From Pseudoalteromonas sp. '520P1 No. 423' (GTDB lineage: Bacteria > Pseudomonadota > Gammaproteobacteria > Enterobacterales > Alteromonadaceae): a stretch of 64,000 bases of DNA. Of the stretch, positions 26,913 to 36,170 are shown one piece after another. Made by a program: the position numbers and the translations under genes. Within the stretch, counting starts at the first letter, position 1. Each line of letters begins with the position of its first letter. The notes beneath the pieces are model-generated. The model was not told the DNA's origin, did not search any database, and saw only the letters and a list, made by a program, of their open reading frames with translations. The stretch lies in contig NZ_BBZB01000001.1 in the NCBI RefSeq assembly GCF_001269985.1, forward strand, positions 1,736,001 to 1,800,000. Reading direction: 5' to 3'.

Positions 26913-29600
26913 TTAGCTTTTTGAGCTGTATTCTATTCGCGATCTACCTTCATTAAAGGTCTCTAATGCGTATTGGTACATATCTTCTTTTGAAAGAGAT
27001 TTTAATGATTTAACCAATCTGTTTTGCATTGTAAATTTAAAATCTTGATTCTCTAAGCACAACCAATAACGTAAAGATCTGAGTCTTAAATTTTTATCTT
27101 TTTCTTGTACTTGCGTTAATAAACCTTGCTTTCTTTTAATCCAGTTATCATCAGACATGCTTCGAATCGTTTTTACGTATTGGTTTGTAAAACTATGAGT
27201 ATGTTTAATTAATTCTTTAGCATCAACCTCTGGAGATTGAATGTAAAAAGCTATGCCCGCTCTGCTATTGAGAGGCGCATAACCTGTTCCAACAAGATAC
27301 CCTAGCTGTTTTTGTGTTCTGAGTTCTTGGAAAAAATCTTGTGATATTAAGTGATTCAAACACATCATTTTTACTTTTTCATCAACACTATTTGAAAGCG
27401 CTTGGTAATAAATGACCATAGCATGGTCTCCATGGGCTAAAGCAAAATTTTTGTATATAGGTTTATCTAAAATAGTGGTAGGGCGATTTAGATCATCTAT
27501 CGGTGTTTGTTTATTGATATATCTTTCAATGACAGAATTAAAGTTAAAGGCATCTTGCTTTTGCCAATTACCATGTAATAAAGCTTGAACATGAATTTCT
27601 TTAAATAGGAGTTTGGTGAAAGCTGTAAACTCTTCAAAAGTGACTTGCTTTAATGCATCGACTAAAGATTCAGGTGTTGGATTCCAAGGTAATAATTTAG
27701 CACTTAAAAAACTGAATAATTGACTCACAGGTTTATTATGATTACCAGCGTTCCAATGTCGGCAAAGTTGCTTTTTATATTCTTCAAAGCGCTGCTGTTT
27801 AAAGTCACTATTAAATAACTTAGATAACAGTCCTTCAACTAGGCTTAACTGATTGGTAGAAATACCGGATGTATGTAAAGTTAAACCGCCTTGGTGAATA
27901 GATAACTGATAACTTAAACCTGCTAATTCTGCTGGATAAAAGTCTTGAGCAACATGATCCATAAATAAATCACTAAATAATCTTGTTAACGCCATATTTG
28001 TTACACTTTGTACTGCAAAATATGAGTCTAACGCCAAATAAAAATGACCCTTTATAAGTCTAAATTCTTGCTCTTGCTGGAACCAAAACTCTATACCTGG
28101 CTGACATATTAATTTTTCAGGAGCTTGGCTTTTTGCTTCTAAGGGCAGTAAATGAATTTGATTGGTTAAATAAGGATTTGGTTTCGGTAATTGCATTTCA
28201 TCAACAGGCGTATTGATACCTTTAAGGGTTTCAATCCATTTTTTATCAATTGATTCGCATTTATAAGGTGTATGGTACCAAGCTGCTTTTTTATTTGTTT
28301 TCACATTAGGATGAATTAATACAATGCGCATATTATCTGGTTTAAGCCAGTTAAGTACTTTTAGCCATTCTGACTTATTGAAGCCGTCCATTAAGTAGTC
28401 GCCTTGCACATAATCCTCAGTTGGGTAGTGGTGCATATTAATACTTAGCCCGTTAACAAAATCGATAATTTTAGATTTTTCTTGGTTTTCAAAAGCGATT
28501 TGTAAAAGTGATTTTTTATCAATATATAAAGGAATTAAGGTATCTAACTGGTTTCTTAATAAGAGTATAAAAGCAAATATAGTCTCGACGATATCTTTAT
28601 AGTGATTAATTCCTTCATCGGTTAATGAGATACTTAAATTAAAATCTTTGAAATTACTACCATTTATACCACCACCGGCGGTTAAGCTGTTGAGCCAACC
28701 TTTCTCTTTTAAAATATCGTACAGAGAGCCTTCGCCTTCATAACCTAAAATATGCGCCATAAAACTGACCGTTTTATGTTTATAAAAGGTATCAATATTA
28801 GGCATAGCAAAACTAACGATAAGTTTTTGCATATGTTTATGCGGCTCGATACAAATTAGCTTTTGCAAATGCTCAGTTTGATATAAAGGCTCTGATATAG
28901 GCACTTTTTTTGTATTTATATTATTTAATTCTTTAAATAGCTCTTCTACTAAGCCTATTTGTGTATTAATTGGCAGCTCAGAACATAAAGCTAAAGTCAT
29001 TCTTTTTGCAATGTAATGCTCATTGAAAAATGCTTTGATTTCTTCACTAATACATTGATCTTTATCACTTAATGTATCTGAACTGCCAACAGAGAATTTA
29101 GAGAAAGGGTGTTTTAAATTAACGGTTTCTTTATGAGCTTGATAAATTCTTCGGCTGTCATCTTTAAGCTTTAACTTAAACTCTGCATCTATTGCGTTTC
29201 TTTCTTTATTAGTGGCTGTTGTGCTTAACAATGGGTTGATAAAAAAACGGCTGAACTGTTTGAGGGCATCGTTAAAGTATTGGCCATCTATATCAAAAAA
29301 ATAGCTAGAATGTTCGGTGCCAGTCCAAGCATTGCAACTGCCACCATGTTGACTGGTATATTTAGAAAATTCGCCTGGTTCTGGATATAAATCGGTGCCT
29401 AAAAATAGCATATGTTCTAAAAAATGCGCTAATCCTTGCCTATCTTCAGGGTCGTCAAAATGTCCTGCGTTCACAGTCAGTGATGCGGCGGATTTAGCGC
29501 TATCAAGATCTTGGGTAAGTAAAACTTTAAGACCATTGTTTAGTGTAAGACTGTGATAAGTTCTGCTATCATTATTACTAGTTTTTATGGTTTGTTTCAA
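26913..29600 (-). CDS. M16 insulinase-family zinc protease (pitrilysin-like)
   Basis: An 895-residue protease. The inverted zinc motif HFLEH is at residues 59-63, and the third ligand E140 comes 77 residues after H63, in ERNAIDAEFKLKLKDDSRR, exactly the family spacing. Further M16 domains follow (FNEHYIAKRMTLALC, GYEGEGSLYDILKEKGWLNSL, and the C-terminal QKQLGYLVGTGYAPL...FYIQSP). E. coli pitrilysin (962) has a signal peptide; here the N-terminus (MKQTIKTSNNDSRTYHSLTLNNGLKVLL) has none, so a cytoplasmic location is likely. It probably degrades small peptides up to insulin size. Confidence 0.93.
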   Translation of the reverse strand: MKQTIKTSNNDSRTYHSLTLNNGLKVLLTQDLDSAKSAASLTVNAGHFDDPEDRQGLAHFLEHMLFLGTDLYPEPGEFSKYTSQHGGSCNAWTGTEHSSYFFDIDGQYFNDALKQFSRFFINPLLSTTATNKERNAIDAEFKLKLKDDSRRIYQAHKETVNLKHPFSKFSVGSSDTLSDKDQCISEEIKAFFNEHYIAKRMTLALCSELPINTQIGLVEELFKELNNINTKKVPISEPLYQTEHLQKLICIEPHKHMQKLIVSFAMPNIDTFYKHKTVSFMAHILGYEGEGSLYDILKEKGWLNSLTAGGGINGSNFKDFNLSISLTDEGINHYKDIVETIFAFILLLRNQLDTLIPLYIDKKSLLQIAFENQEKSKIIDFVNGLSINMHHYPTEDYVQGDYLMDGFNKSEWLKVLNWLKPDNMRIVLIHPNVKTNKKAAWYHTPYKCESIDKKWIETLKGINTPVDEMQLPKPNPYLTNQIHLLPLEAKSQAPEKLICQPGIEFWFQQEQEFRLIKGHFYLALDSYFAVQSVTNMALTRLFSDLFMDHVAQDFYPAELAGLSYQLSIHQGGLTLHTSGISTNQLSLVEGLLSKLFNSDFKQQRFEEYKKQLCRHWNAGNHNKPVSQLFSFLSAKLLPWNPTPESLVDALKQVTFEEFTAFTKLLFKEIHVQALLHGNWQKQDAFNFNSVIERYINKQTPIDDLNRPTTILDKPIYKNFALAHGDHAMVIYYQALSNSVDEKVKMMCLNHLISQDFFQELRTQKQLGYLVGTGYAPLNSRAGIAFYIQSPEVDAKELIKHTHSFTNQYVKTIRSMSDDNWIKRKQGLLTQVQEKDKNLRLRSLRYWLCLENQDFKFTMQNRLVKSLKSLSKEDMYQYALETFNEGRSRIEYSSKS

Positions 29601-29808
29601 AAGATGGCTCCAAATCAGAATTTACATACCCTAATTGTAGGTGTCGGGTATTTAGGAGCTTTTTGCTGACAGCTTCAGGTGGTTATTCTTTTTTCCTGAA
29701 CATTAAAAGCACAAGTTTTTTACTAGGTGTATTAGTAATATAGCTGAAATTTACTAAGCCTGGCTATTCTTTTTACTTTAATTTTTATTAGTAGCGAATG
29801 TATCATAA

Positions 29809-30282
29809 ATGAAAAAGATCTTTATTATGCGACATGGTCAAGCATCACCTATGTGTGCCGATGATGCGAGCCGAACCTTAACAAACTCAGGTATCAGAGA
29901 AGTCGAAGCCATGAATAAGTGGCTTGAAAAAACAGCTTCTGTTGATGCCGTTTTAGTTAGCCCTTATGTTAGAGCACAACAAACATATCAATTGTTGAAG
30001 CAAGGACAAAATAATATAAAACTCGAGCAAACCTCATCCGATTTTATTCCTGAAGCAAGCCCTGCTTATACTTGTGATTTTTTACAGGCATTAATATCAT
30101 TAAATCCTGATAATCAAAATTGGTTAGTGGTTGCCCATATGCCTTTGGTTAGTTACTTAGTGGGTGAGCTTTGTCCTGGTAAAATGCCCATATTTGATAC
30201 GGCAGCGATTGCTTGTATTGAATATAATGAGGATAAAGGCCAAGGTGAATTAGTGGGTTTAAAGTCTCCAAATAGACTTTAA
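29809..30282 (+). CDS. sixA: Phosphohistidine phosphatase SixA
   Basis: A 157-residue histidine-phosphatase of the SixA type. The RHG motif with catalytic H9 is in FIMRHGQASPMC; DAVLVSPYVRAQQT supplies the second conserved arginine; VVAHMPLVSYLVGEL holds the second catalytic histidine. In E. coli SixA removes phosphate from the HPt domain of ArcB and acts on the nitrogen PTS. ArcB is present in this window (50259), so the same link is possible here. It is convergent with smrB; a hairpin lies between them. Confidence 0.93.
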   Translation: MKKIFIMRHGQASPMCADDASRTLTNSGIREVEAMNKWLEKTASVDAVLVSPYVRAQQTYQLLKQGQNNIKLEQTSSDFIPEASPAYTCDFLQALISLNPDNQNWLVVAHMPLVSYLVGELCPGKMPIFDTAAIACIEYNEDKGQGELVGLKSPNRL

Positions 30283-30320
30283 ATGAGAAAAAGTAATTAG
30301 ATTAATTACTTTATCTCATT
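30282..30320 (+). terminator. Hairpin between convergent sixA and smrB
   Basis: AATGAGA plus AAAGTAATT on one side faces AATTACTTT plus TCTCATT on the other, each arm interrupted by one base, giving a long AT-rich stem that starts at the last base of the sixA stop codon. No T-run on the plus strand is obvious. Confidence 0.55.
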
Positions 30321-30329
30321 ACTTAAAAC

Positions 30330-30956
30330 TTAAAACTTAGGATTGGTAGGTTGGTTTATTACCACTAATAAAGCACCTTTACCGCCAAATTCTAACGGTG
30401 CTTGGTGCATCGCTAGTATATCTGGATGTTGTACTAAGTAATGCGGCACCTTTTGTTTTAATATATATTCACCAATACCGTGAACAATACAAGCACAGCG
30501 ATAATGTTGTTTTTTACATTCAGCGATTAAAGCGATGAGCTCTTCTTTGGCTTGTTCTTTATTTAAACCATGTAAATCAAGCACGAGTTCAGGATAAAAA
30601 TCACCTCGCCTTAATTGTTTTGCCAAATACGTATCTTGACCTGGCTGAACATAGCTAATAGTGCCATTATTTTCTAAGTTAGGCACATATTCATCGGAGA
30701 AGTAAAACTCAGCTAAGCGTTTTTTCTTTGCATCTTCTTCAATTTCATGTTTTTTTTGCAGTGTATTTCTCTTAAAAACAACCTTATCTTGTTGTAATTT
30801 TTTTGTGCCACCAAACATATCTCTAAATAAGTCAGCATCATCTTCGGGAAGTGTACTAGGCTCAGATGCTTGAGCGCGCTTTTTTGCTTCGGCATCCGCT
30901 TTTTGTTGCATATCTTTCACTATGCTTTTTTTGATTTGTCGCAATTCTTTTTTCAT
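30330..30956 (-). CDS. smrB: Smr-domain endonuclease SmrB
   Basis: A 208-residue protein whose C-terminal Smr domain has LDLHGLNKEQAKEEL and CIVHGIGEYILKQKVPHYLVQHPDILAMHQAPLEFGGKGALLVVI, the SmrB pattern (E. coli: HGxG...LKQ..P.WL..HP.V.AFHQAP...GG..A). The glycine motif reads HGIG instead of the commoner HGHG or HGKG. The N-terminal half is charged (KKELRQIKKSIVKDMQQKADAEAKKRAQ) and likely helical. SmrB cleaves mRNA at collided ribosomes. Divergent from prmB, the same arrangement as in E. coli. Confidence 0.92.
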   Translation of the reverse strand: MKKELRQIKKSIVKDMQQKADAEAKKRAQASEPSTLPEDDADLFRDMFGGTKKLQQDKVVFKRNTLQKKHEIEEDAKKKRLAEFYFSDEYVPNLENNGTISYVQPGQDTYLAKQLRRGDFYPELVLDLHGLNKEQAKEELIALIAECKKQHYRCACIVHGIGEYILKQKVPHYLVQHPDILAMHQAPLEFGGKGALLVVINQPTNPKF

Positions 30957-31090
30957 GCGACAAGTTTAATTAAAAATAACTGAAATCTCAAAAATAATAT
31001 CAATACAATTCGATTTATAACCAGATATATTACAAAGCTAGCTCTATATAAAGGATTGTGAATTTCACAAGGACTTAATTGTGCCTGAAA

Positions 31091-31119
31091 CTCGCATCTT
31101 ATCCTTGCTTGGGTATAAT
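31091..31119 (+). promoter_or_regulatory. Probable prmB promoter
   Basis: TATAAT at 31114-31119, preceded by TTGGG, lies 33 bases before the prmB ATG. CTCGCA is 17 bases upstream, in the -35 position. Sequence and spacing match the aspS upstream region. Confidence 0.5.
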
Positions 31120-31151
31120 GGGGGAATATAATATCGGTCAGTTGAAATACA

Positions 31152-32081
31152 ATGAATGAAGCACAAATAACGCCTGAAATACTCAATGAAGCAATTAATG
31201 AACTTGAAACGATAAATGACTGGTTGCGTTTCAGTGCAAGTCAGTTTTCTCAAGCTGGATTATTTTTTGGTCACGGTACTGATAATGCGTGGGATGAGGC
31301 TGTTAGCTTAATTTTACCTTCGCTTCACTTACCTATAGATATGCCTCGAGATGTTATTAGCTCAAAATTGATCACCAGTGAAAAACAACAATTAGCAGCA
31401 CTTATAGAAGCCAGAATTAATCATCGCACACCTGTGCCTTATTTAACAAATCAAGCATGGTTTGCAAGCCTGCCATTTTATGTAGATGAGCGCGTATTAG
31501 TACCAAGATCACCATTTGCAGAGCTTATTAATAATCGTTTTTCTACTTGGTTAGAAGATGGAAAACCAACAAATCGTATCTTAGATATGTGTACAGGCTC
31601 AGGTTGTATCGCAATTGCACTGGCTAAAGCATTTCCGAGTGCGCAAGTTGACGCGGTTGATATTTCTTATGAAGCCCTAGAAGTGGCTGATTTTAATATT
31701 CATGAGCATATGGAGTCAGATCGTGTTTTCCCAATACAGTCGGATGTCTTTAGTGGTGTACCAGGTCAAAAATATGATTTAATCATTGCAAATCCTCCTT
31801 ATGTAGATGCAGAAGATATGGCTGACTTACCTGATGAATTCCATCATGAGCCAGAGTTAGGGTTAGCGTCAGGTGATGATGGCCTAGATGTTACACGTAC
31901 TATTTTAACTGAAGCAGCCGAACACTTGACTGATAATGGATTATTATTTGTCGAAGTAGGTAATTCTATGGTACACATGGAAGCTATCTATCCAAATATG
32001 CCATTTACATGGTTAGAATTTGAAAATGGTGGTATAGGTGTATTTGTATTAACCAAAGAAGAATTGGTTGCACATATTTAA
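31152..32081 (+). CDS. prmB: Ribosomal protein L3 glutamine methyltransferase PrmB
   Basis: A 309-residue SAM methyltransferase that methylates a glutamine of ribosomal protein L3. Features: [29 protein letters not shown] (family-specific N-terminus), [22 protein letters not shown] motif [20 protein letters not shown] and the catalytic [13 protein letters not shown] (NPPY). The length equals E. coli PrmB (310). It precedes aroC on the same strand, as in enterobacteria, 67 bases apart. SmrB lies divergent upstream. Confidence 0.97.
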   Translation: MNEAQITPEILNEAINELETINDWLRFSASQFSQAGLFFGHGTDNAWDEAVSLILPSLHLPIDMPRDVISSKLITSEKQQLAALIEARINHRTPVPYLTNQAWFASLPFYVDERVLVPRSPFAELINNRFSTWLEDGKPTNRILDMCTGSGCIAIALAKAFPSAQVDAVDISYEALEVADFNIHEHMESDRVFPIQSDVFSGVPGQKYDLIIANPPYVDAEDMADLPDEFHHEPELGLASGDDGLDVTRTILTEAAEHLTDNGLLFVEVGNSMVHMEAIYPNMPFTWLEFENGGIGVFVLTKEELVAHI

Positions 32082-32148
32082 AAAGCGTGTGATTGACAGT
32101 CACATTTAATCGAATATTGATAATTTTTTATGGGAATGGGGAAAATCA

Positions 32149-33249
32149 ATGGCAGGTAATAGTATTGGGCAACTATTTAAAGTAAGTACGTTTGGTGAAA
32201 GCCATGGTATTGCTTTAGGTGGTGTTGTAGATGGTTGTCCAGCAGGATTAGAAATCACTGAAGAAGATTTACAAGTTGATTTAGACCGAAGAAAACCAGG
32301 ACAAAGTCGTTATACCACACAACGACGAGAAGAAGATAAAGTTCAAATTTTGTCAGGTGTTTTTGAAGGCAAAACCACTGGCACAAGTATTGGTTTATTA
32401 ATTAAAAATGGCGATCAAAGATCGCAAGACTATGGCAAGATTAAAGACGTATTTCGTCCAGGCCATGGTGATTATACTTATTGGCATAAATACGGAATTC
32501 GTGATTACCGTGGCGGTGGTCGTTCATCAGCCAGAGAGACCGCGATCCGTGTTGCTGCAGGTGGTATAGCTAAAAAATATTTAAAACAATGCCATGGCAT
32601 TGAAATAAAAGCATGTTTAAGTCAGTTAGGACCGATAAAAGCTGAGCAATTTGATTGGGATTTAGTTGAAACAAATCCGTTCTTCTTTCCTGATGCAACT
32701 AAACTTGAAGCACTTGATGAATATATGCGAGAGCTTAAAAAGCAAGGTGATTCTATTGGCGCTAAAGTAAAAGTTGTAGCCTCTAATGTACCTGTTGGAT
32801 TAGGCGAGCCTGTTTTTGATCGTTTAGATGCTGAAATTGCTCACTCATTAATGGGCATTAACGCGGTAAAAGGCGTTGAAATGGGTGATGGTTTTGATGT
32901 GGTAGAACAAAAAGGTTCCGAGCATAGAGATGAACTAACGCCTGAAGGGTTTAAATCAAATCATGCCGGCGGCGTACTTGCTGGCATTTCGACGGGGCAA
33001 AATATTATCGCATCAATCGCATTAAAACCGACTTCAAGTATTACCATACCAGGTCAAAGCTTAAATACTGATAATGAGTCAGTAGATATGATCACTAAAG
33101 GTCGTCACGATCCTTGTGTTGGTATACGTGCAATCCCAATTGTAGAAGCGATGCTCGCAATTACTTTGATGGATCACTTATTACGTCAACGTGGGCAAAA
33201 TCCACATGTTAATTTAGAGCATGGTCCAATACCGGGCAGCTTTAGTTAA
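32149..33249 (+). CDS. aroC: Chorismate synthase
   Basis: A 366-residue enzyme that converts EPSP to chorismate using reduced FMN, the last common step of aromatic amino acid synthesis. Three signatures are visible: [24 protein letters not shown] at the start, [30 protein letters not shown] in the middle, and the C-terminal [20 protein letters not shown]. The first and second contain the invariant histidines. The size fits the bifunctional-independent bacterial form (361 in E. coli). A strong terminator follows, so epmC is probably transcribed separately. Confidence 0.98.
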   Translation: MAGNSIGQLFKVSTFGESHGIALGGVVDGCPAGLEITEEDLQVDLDRRKPGQSRYTTQRREEDKVQILSGVFEGKTTGTSIGLLIKNGDQRSQDYGKIKDVFRPGHGDYTYWHKYGIRDYRGGGRSSARETAIRVAAGGIAKKYLKQCHGIEIKACLSQLGPIKAEQFDWDLVETNPFFFPDATKLEALDEYMRELKKQGDSIGAKVKVVASNVPVGLGEPVFDRLDAEIAHSLMGINAVKGVEMGDGFDVVEQKGSEHRDELTPEGFKSNHAGGVLAGISTGQNIIASIALKPTSSITIPGQSLNTDNESVDMITKGRHDPCVGIRAIPIVEAMLAITLMDHLLRQRGQNPHVNLEHGPIPGSFS

Positions 33250-33269
33250 AAATGCTATAAATAACACAT

Positions 33270-33309
33270 AAAAAACACTACTCATATTGATTTAAGTAGT
33301 GTTTTTTAT
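33270..33309 (+). terminator. Rho-independent terminator of aroC
   Basis: AAAAAACACTACT at 33270-33282 pairs with AGTAGTGTTTTTT at 33295-33307, ending in a T-run, 20 bases after the aroC stop. Confidence 0.85.
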
Positions 33310-33364
33310 TTTTACTATTTTGTAAAATGAACACTCGTTTTAGGTTTAAACCAAATAATATTTT

Positions 33365-33889
33365 ATGCACAAAATATCCGACTTAATTTCTATTTTTGAT
33401 AATACATTCTATCAAAATTATCAAACTCGACTTATTCGAGGTGATGATGAGCCTATCTATCTTCCTGCAGATAAAGAATACAATTTTCACCGAATTATTT
33501 TTGCCCATGGCTATTATGCCAGTGGACTGCATGAAATATCGCATTGGTTAATTGCAGGTGAACAGCGCAGGTTGATCGAGGATTATGGATATTGGTACTG
33601 TCCTGATGGTCGCACTGAAATCGAACAGGCTGAATTCGAAAAAGTGGAAATAAAACCACAGGCAATTGAGTGGGCATTATGTATGGCAGCAGGGTTTAAG
33701 TTTAACGTATCTGCAGATAATTTAAATGGTGAACAAGCTTGCAGAGTGAGCTTTCAAAAAAAAGTACATCAACAAGTTTTAACATATATCAAAAATGGCT
33801 TTTGCCAAAGAACACAAGCGTTATTAAAAGCATTTAGTGACTTTTATCAAACACCTTGGCCACTAACAGAGCAAAGATTTAATTGGTAA
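33365..33889 (+). CDS. epmC: Elongation factor P hydroxylase EpmC
   Basis: A 174-residue protein of the EpmC (YfcM) family, which hydroxylates the beta-lysylated lysine of EF-P. Metal-binding HEISHW (H56-E57-H60) sits in FAHGYYASGLHEISHWLIAGEQRRLIEDYGYWYCPDGR, and EQAEFEKVEIKPQAIEWAL completes the family pattern. Position after aroC and before yfcL follows the enterobacterial order (aroC...epmC-yfcL). The start codon is the ATG at 33365. Confidence 0.93.
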   Translation: MHKISDLISIFDNTFYQNYQTRLIRGDDEPIYLPADKEYNFHRIIFAHGYYASGLHEISHWLIAGEQRRLIEDYGYWYCPDGRTEIEQAEFEKVEIKPQAIEWALCMAAGFKFNVSADNLNGEQACRVSFQKKVHQQVLTYIKNGFCQRTQALLKAFSDFYQTPWPLTEQRFNW

Positions 33890-33894
33890 ATACA

Positions 33895-35022
33895 ATGAAA
33901 AAATTTAAGTTAGGTTTAATAGTCAATCCTGTAGCTGGTTTAGGTGGTAGTGTTGCGCTTAAAGGCAGTGATAATATGAGCCAACGCGCATTTGAATTAG
34001 GTGCAGTGGCAAAGTCAAACCAAAGAACACGCGCTGCACTTGAAGTTTTACTTCCCTACCAATCAAAAATAGAAATTTATACGGTTACTGGATTAATGGG
34101 TGAGAAGGTAGCGAGTGAACTTGGTTTTGTTACGCAAGTTGTTTATCAATCTAAAGAGGAATCTACTGCTGAGGATACAGAAAAAGCGGCACAAACTTTA
34201 AGAGATAAAGATGTTGATCTTATCTTGTTTGCAGGTGGAGATGGCACTGCTCGTAATATATGTCATGCAGTGGAAGATACTTGTGTTGTATTAGGTATTC
34301 CGGCAGGGTGTAAAATTCATTCTGGTGTTTATGCAATTACACCAAAAGCAGCAGGGCGTGTAGTTGAATTATTGGTAACGGGAGAGCTAGTTACCGTTCA
34401 AGATGCAGATGTAATGGATATTGATGAAGTTGCATTTAGACAAGGCAGTGTAAAAGCCAAAAGGTATGGTGAAATGCAAGTACCTTCTGAGCTGAGATAT
34501 ATACAAAGCGTTAAAAGTGGCGGTAAGGAAACCGACGAACTTGTATTAGATGATATTGCTGCTTATGTTGCTTCTCAAATGGAAGATGATGAGAAATATA
34601 TAATAGGTTCAGGCTCTACAGTTGCAGCAGTAATGCAAGAAATAGGTTTAGATAACACGTTACTTGGTGTGGACATTATTGAAGATCATGAACTAATTGC
34701 ATCAGATGTTACAGCTAATCAACTTGTAAAAGTAATTAAAGAACAAATAGAACAAGGATTAAAAACCAAGTTAGTGATCACTTTGATTGGTGGTCAAGGT
34801 CATATATTTGGTCGAGGTAATCAGCAATTAAGCCCAGAAGTAATTAGGTTAATTGGTAGAGATAATATTATTTTAGTGGCAACAAAAACTAAATTACAAG
34901 CTCTTAACTGCCGTCCTCTGATAAGTGATACAGGCGACAATGAATTAGATGAAGCACTAAGTGGATATATTAAAGTGATCACTGGGTTTAATGATCATGT
35001 TATGTATGCGGTTGGTAATTAG
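33895..35022 (+). CDS. ATP-NAD kinase-like protein (COG3199 type)
   Basis: A 375-residue protein of the NAD-kinase/diacylglycerol-kinase superfamily. I prefer ATG 33895 (MKKFKLGLIVNPVAGLGG); an upstream in-frame TTG at 33883 would overlap the epmC end. Signature residues: NPVAGLGGSVALKGSDN near the N-terminus and LILFAGGDGTARNI (GGDG, ATP site). The second half has IIGSGSTVAAVMQEIG and LIGGQGHIFGRGNQQLSPEVI. The group is distinct from the essential NAD kinase (NadK), and its substrate has not been settled. Unusually it separates epmC from yfcL here. Repeat copy C follows directly. Confidence 0.8.
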   Translation: MKKFKLGLIVNPVAGLGGSVALKGSDNMSQRAFELGAVAKSNQRTRAALEVLLPYQSKIEIYTVTGLMGEKVASELGFVTQVVYQSKEESTAEDTEKAAQTLRDKDVDLILFAGGDGTARNICHAVEDTCVVLGIPAGCKIHSGVYAITPKAAGRVVELLVTGELVTVQDADVMDIDEVAFRQGSVKAKRYGEMQVPSELRYIQSVKSGGKETDELVLDDIAAYVASQMEDDEKYIIGSGSTVAAVMQEIGLDNTLLGVDIIEDHELIASDVTANQLVKVIKEQIEQGLKTKLVITLIGGQGHIFGRGNQQLSPEVIRLIGRDNIILVATKTKLQALNCRPLISDTGDNELDEALSGYIKVITGFNDHVMYAVGN

Positions 35023-35028
35023 AAATTA

Positions 35029-35103
35029 TAGCAACTTTATTAAGTTAGTGAGCAAATTTAAATTAGACCATTTAAATTGCTCATATATTTATTGGAATTG
35101 GTA
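35029..35103 (+). repeat. Interspersed repeat, copy C (short form, 75 bp)
   Basis: It begins TAGCAACTTTATTAAGTTAG and ends TATTTATTGGAATTGGTA, the same ends as copies A and B, but lacks most of their interior. What remains can fold: GAGCAAATTTAAA near 35050 faces TTTAAATTGCTC near 35080. The yfcL ribosome site begins right after the right end. Confidence 0.8.
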
Positions 35104-35118
35104 TTAATAGGAACAAAA

Positions 35119-35397
35119 ATGACATTAAAAGAATATGTAGATCAGGCGCAAACATTTTTTGAACATTTAGTTGAAACAGCCTCTGATGATGAGTTATTTG
35201 CTGGCAGCTATATTCAAGGGCACTTTGATCTTGCTGTTGGTTATGCACAGGTAGAAGAGTTAGCGCTTACAATTGAAGAGCTTAATAATAATATTGAAAA
35301 GTCTTTAGTAAAAGCCTATCGAGGCGGTGAGTTATCTGATGAAGATAAGGCACATGTTGTTGCTGTATGGGAACGATTGAAGGATATTTCTGAATAA
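35119..35397 (+). CDS. yfcL: YfcL family protein
   Basis: A 92-residue acidic, helical protein similar to E. coli YfcL: MTLKEYVDQAQTFFEHLVETASDDELFAGSYIQGHFDLAVGYAQ and VWERLKDI. I chose ATG 35119 behind AGGA; an earlier start at 35077 would lie inside the repeat. Function unknown. It follows the NAD-kinase-like gene and repeat copy C. In enterobacteria yfcL is next to epmC, so it may belong to the same functional group. Confidence 0.85.
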   Translation: MTLKEYVDQAQTFFEHLVETASDDELFAGSYIQGHFDLAVGYAQVEELALTIEELNNNIEKSLVKAYRGGELSDEDKAHVVAVWERLKDISE

Positions 35398-35427
35398 ACT
35401 CGTTTTAAAACCACTGACATTTATAAG

Positions 35428-35497
35428 CTCTCTAGCTGTTTCACTTATTATTTTGTTAAATCAGCCCGATAATAAGTAAAAATAACAAGCTAGAGAG
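35428..35497 (+). other. 70-bp nested inverted repeat after yfcL
   Basis: Outer arms CTCTCTAGCT (35428-35437) and AGCTAGAGAG (35488-35497) are perfect complements; inner arms ACTTATTAT (35443-35451) and ATAATAAGT (35469-35477) are also perfect. Together they predict a two-tier stem-loop. There is no T-run behind it, so it could be a processed 3' end, a weak terminator or a remnant of a mobile repeat. Confidence 0.6.
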
Positions 35498-35862
35498 AAT
35501 TAAAACCCTTCAAGCTGTAAGTAATAAATCATTAAACTTATTTTCTCATTCTTTTTACTTTAAATTTAATCATGACAGTGTTTTTTTTAACAAATAAAAG
35601 CCATTAAAGCCAATTTTAGTCAGTTATAAGTCATATTTTACCGACATGAAAATTTTGCATATTAACTATTTATGCTATTTGTTGGCATTTCTAAGAAATA
35701 AAATAACGCACTAAAATAATTAAAACCTCATTTCTTGACAAATATGTTAATTTTTAAATATGTTTTTTTACCCTTATTTTTACCCTTGTTTTTACCAATT
35801 TTAATGTCAGTTAAAAAATTAACTAGTTTTGTCAATATATTAGCAAAAAACACACTCTTATC
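35498..35862. other. AT-rich non-coding stretch upstream of the oad region
   Basis: I see no ORF, RNA gene or inverted repeat here. It is rich in T-tracts, with several TTGACA-like words such as the one near 35735, but no convincing promoter pair. Confidence 0.4.
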
Positions 35863-35878
35863 TTTACGTTAACGTAAA
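35863..35878 (+). promoter_or_regulatory. 16-bp perfect palindrome, possible regulator site
   Basis: TTTACGTTAACGTAAA is a perfect palindrome 308 bases upstream of oadG. It resembles sites described for MerR-family LiuR regulators of branched-chain amino acid and fatty-acid genes, but I cannot check that and no such regulator gene is in the window. Confidence 0.4.
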
Positions 35879-35992
35879 CGTCACATCATTCAAATTAATA
35901 ATTACTATAATTTAATCTTATGATTTATAAGGCATAATATTTTTAGTATATATCAATGTAAAAATATTGTGCTTTACTGTTATTGAAAAATT

Positions 35993-36009
35993 AATTGGTT
36001 TTACCAATT
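35993..36009 (+). promoter_or_regulatory. PdhR-type operator in front of oadGAB
   Basis: AATTGGTTTTACCAATT exactly matches the PdhR-box consensus AATTGGTNNNACCAATT. It overlaps the -35 box of the only well-formed promoter upstream of oadG, a position suited to repression. FadR-subfamily GntR regulators such as LldR recognise a very similar TGGTNNNACCA core, so the regulator could be either kind. Confidence 0.7.
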
Positions 36010-36035
36010 GACAATATTTGCGTGGTAATTATCAT
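36008..36035 (+). promoter_or_regulatory. Probable oadGAB promoter
   Basis: TTGACA (36008-36013), a 16-base spacer and TATCAT (36030-36035) form a good sigma-70 promoter 135 bases upstream of oadG. The -35 box overlaps the end of the PdhR-type operator. Confidence 0.55.
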
Positions 36036-36170
36036 GTTTGTATAAATAATGTGAATTAAAGCTTAATTATTTGACCTTAATTAAGGTTTTTGAGTTTCAA
36101 GGGTGTTAGTTAATTCACAGTTATAAACTGATTTAAGTAAAGATTTATTGTTGGGAATGAGGAAAAGAAG

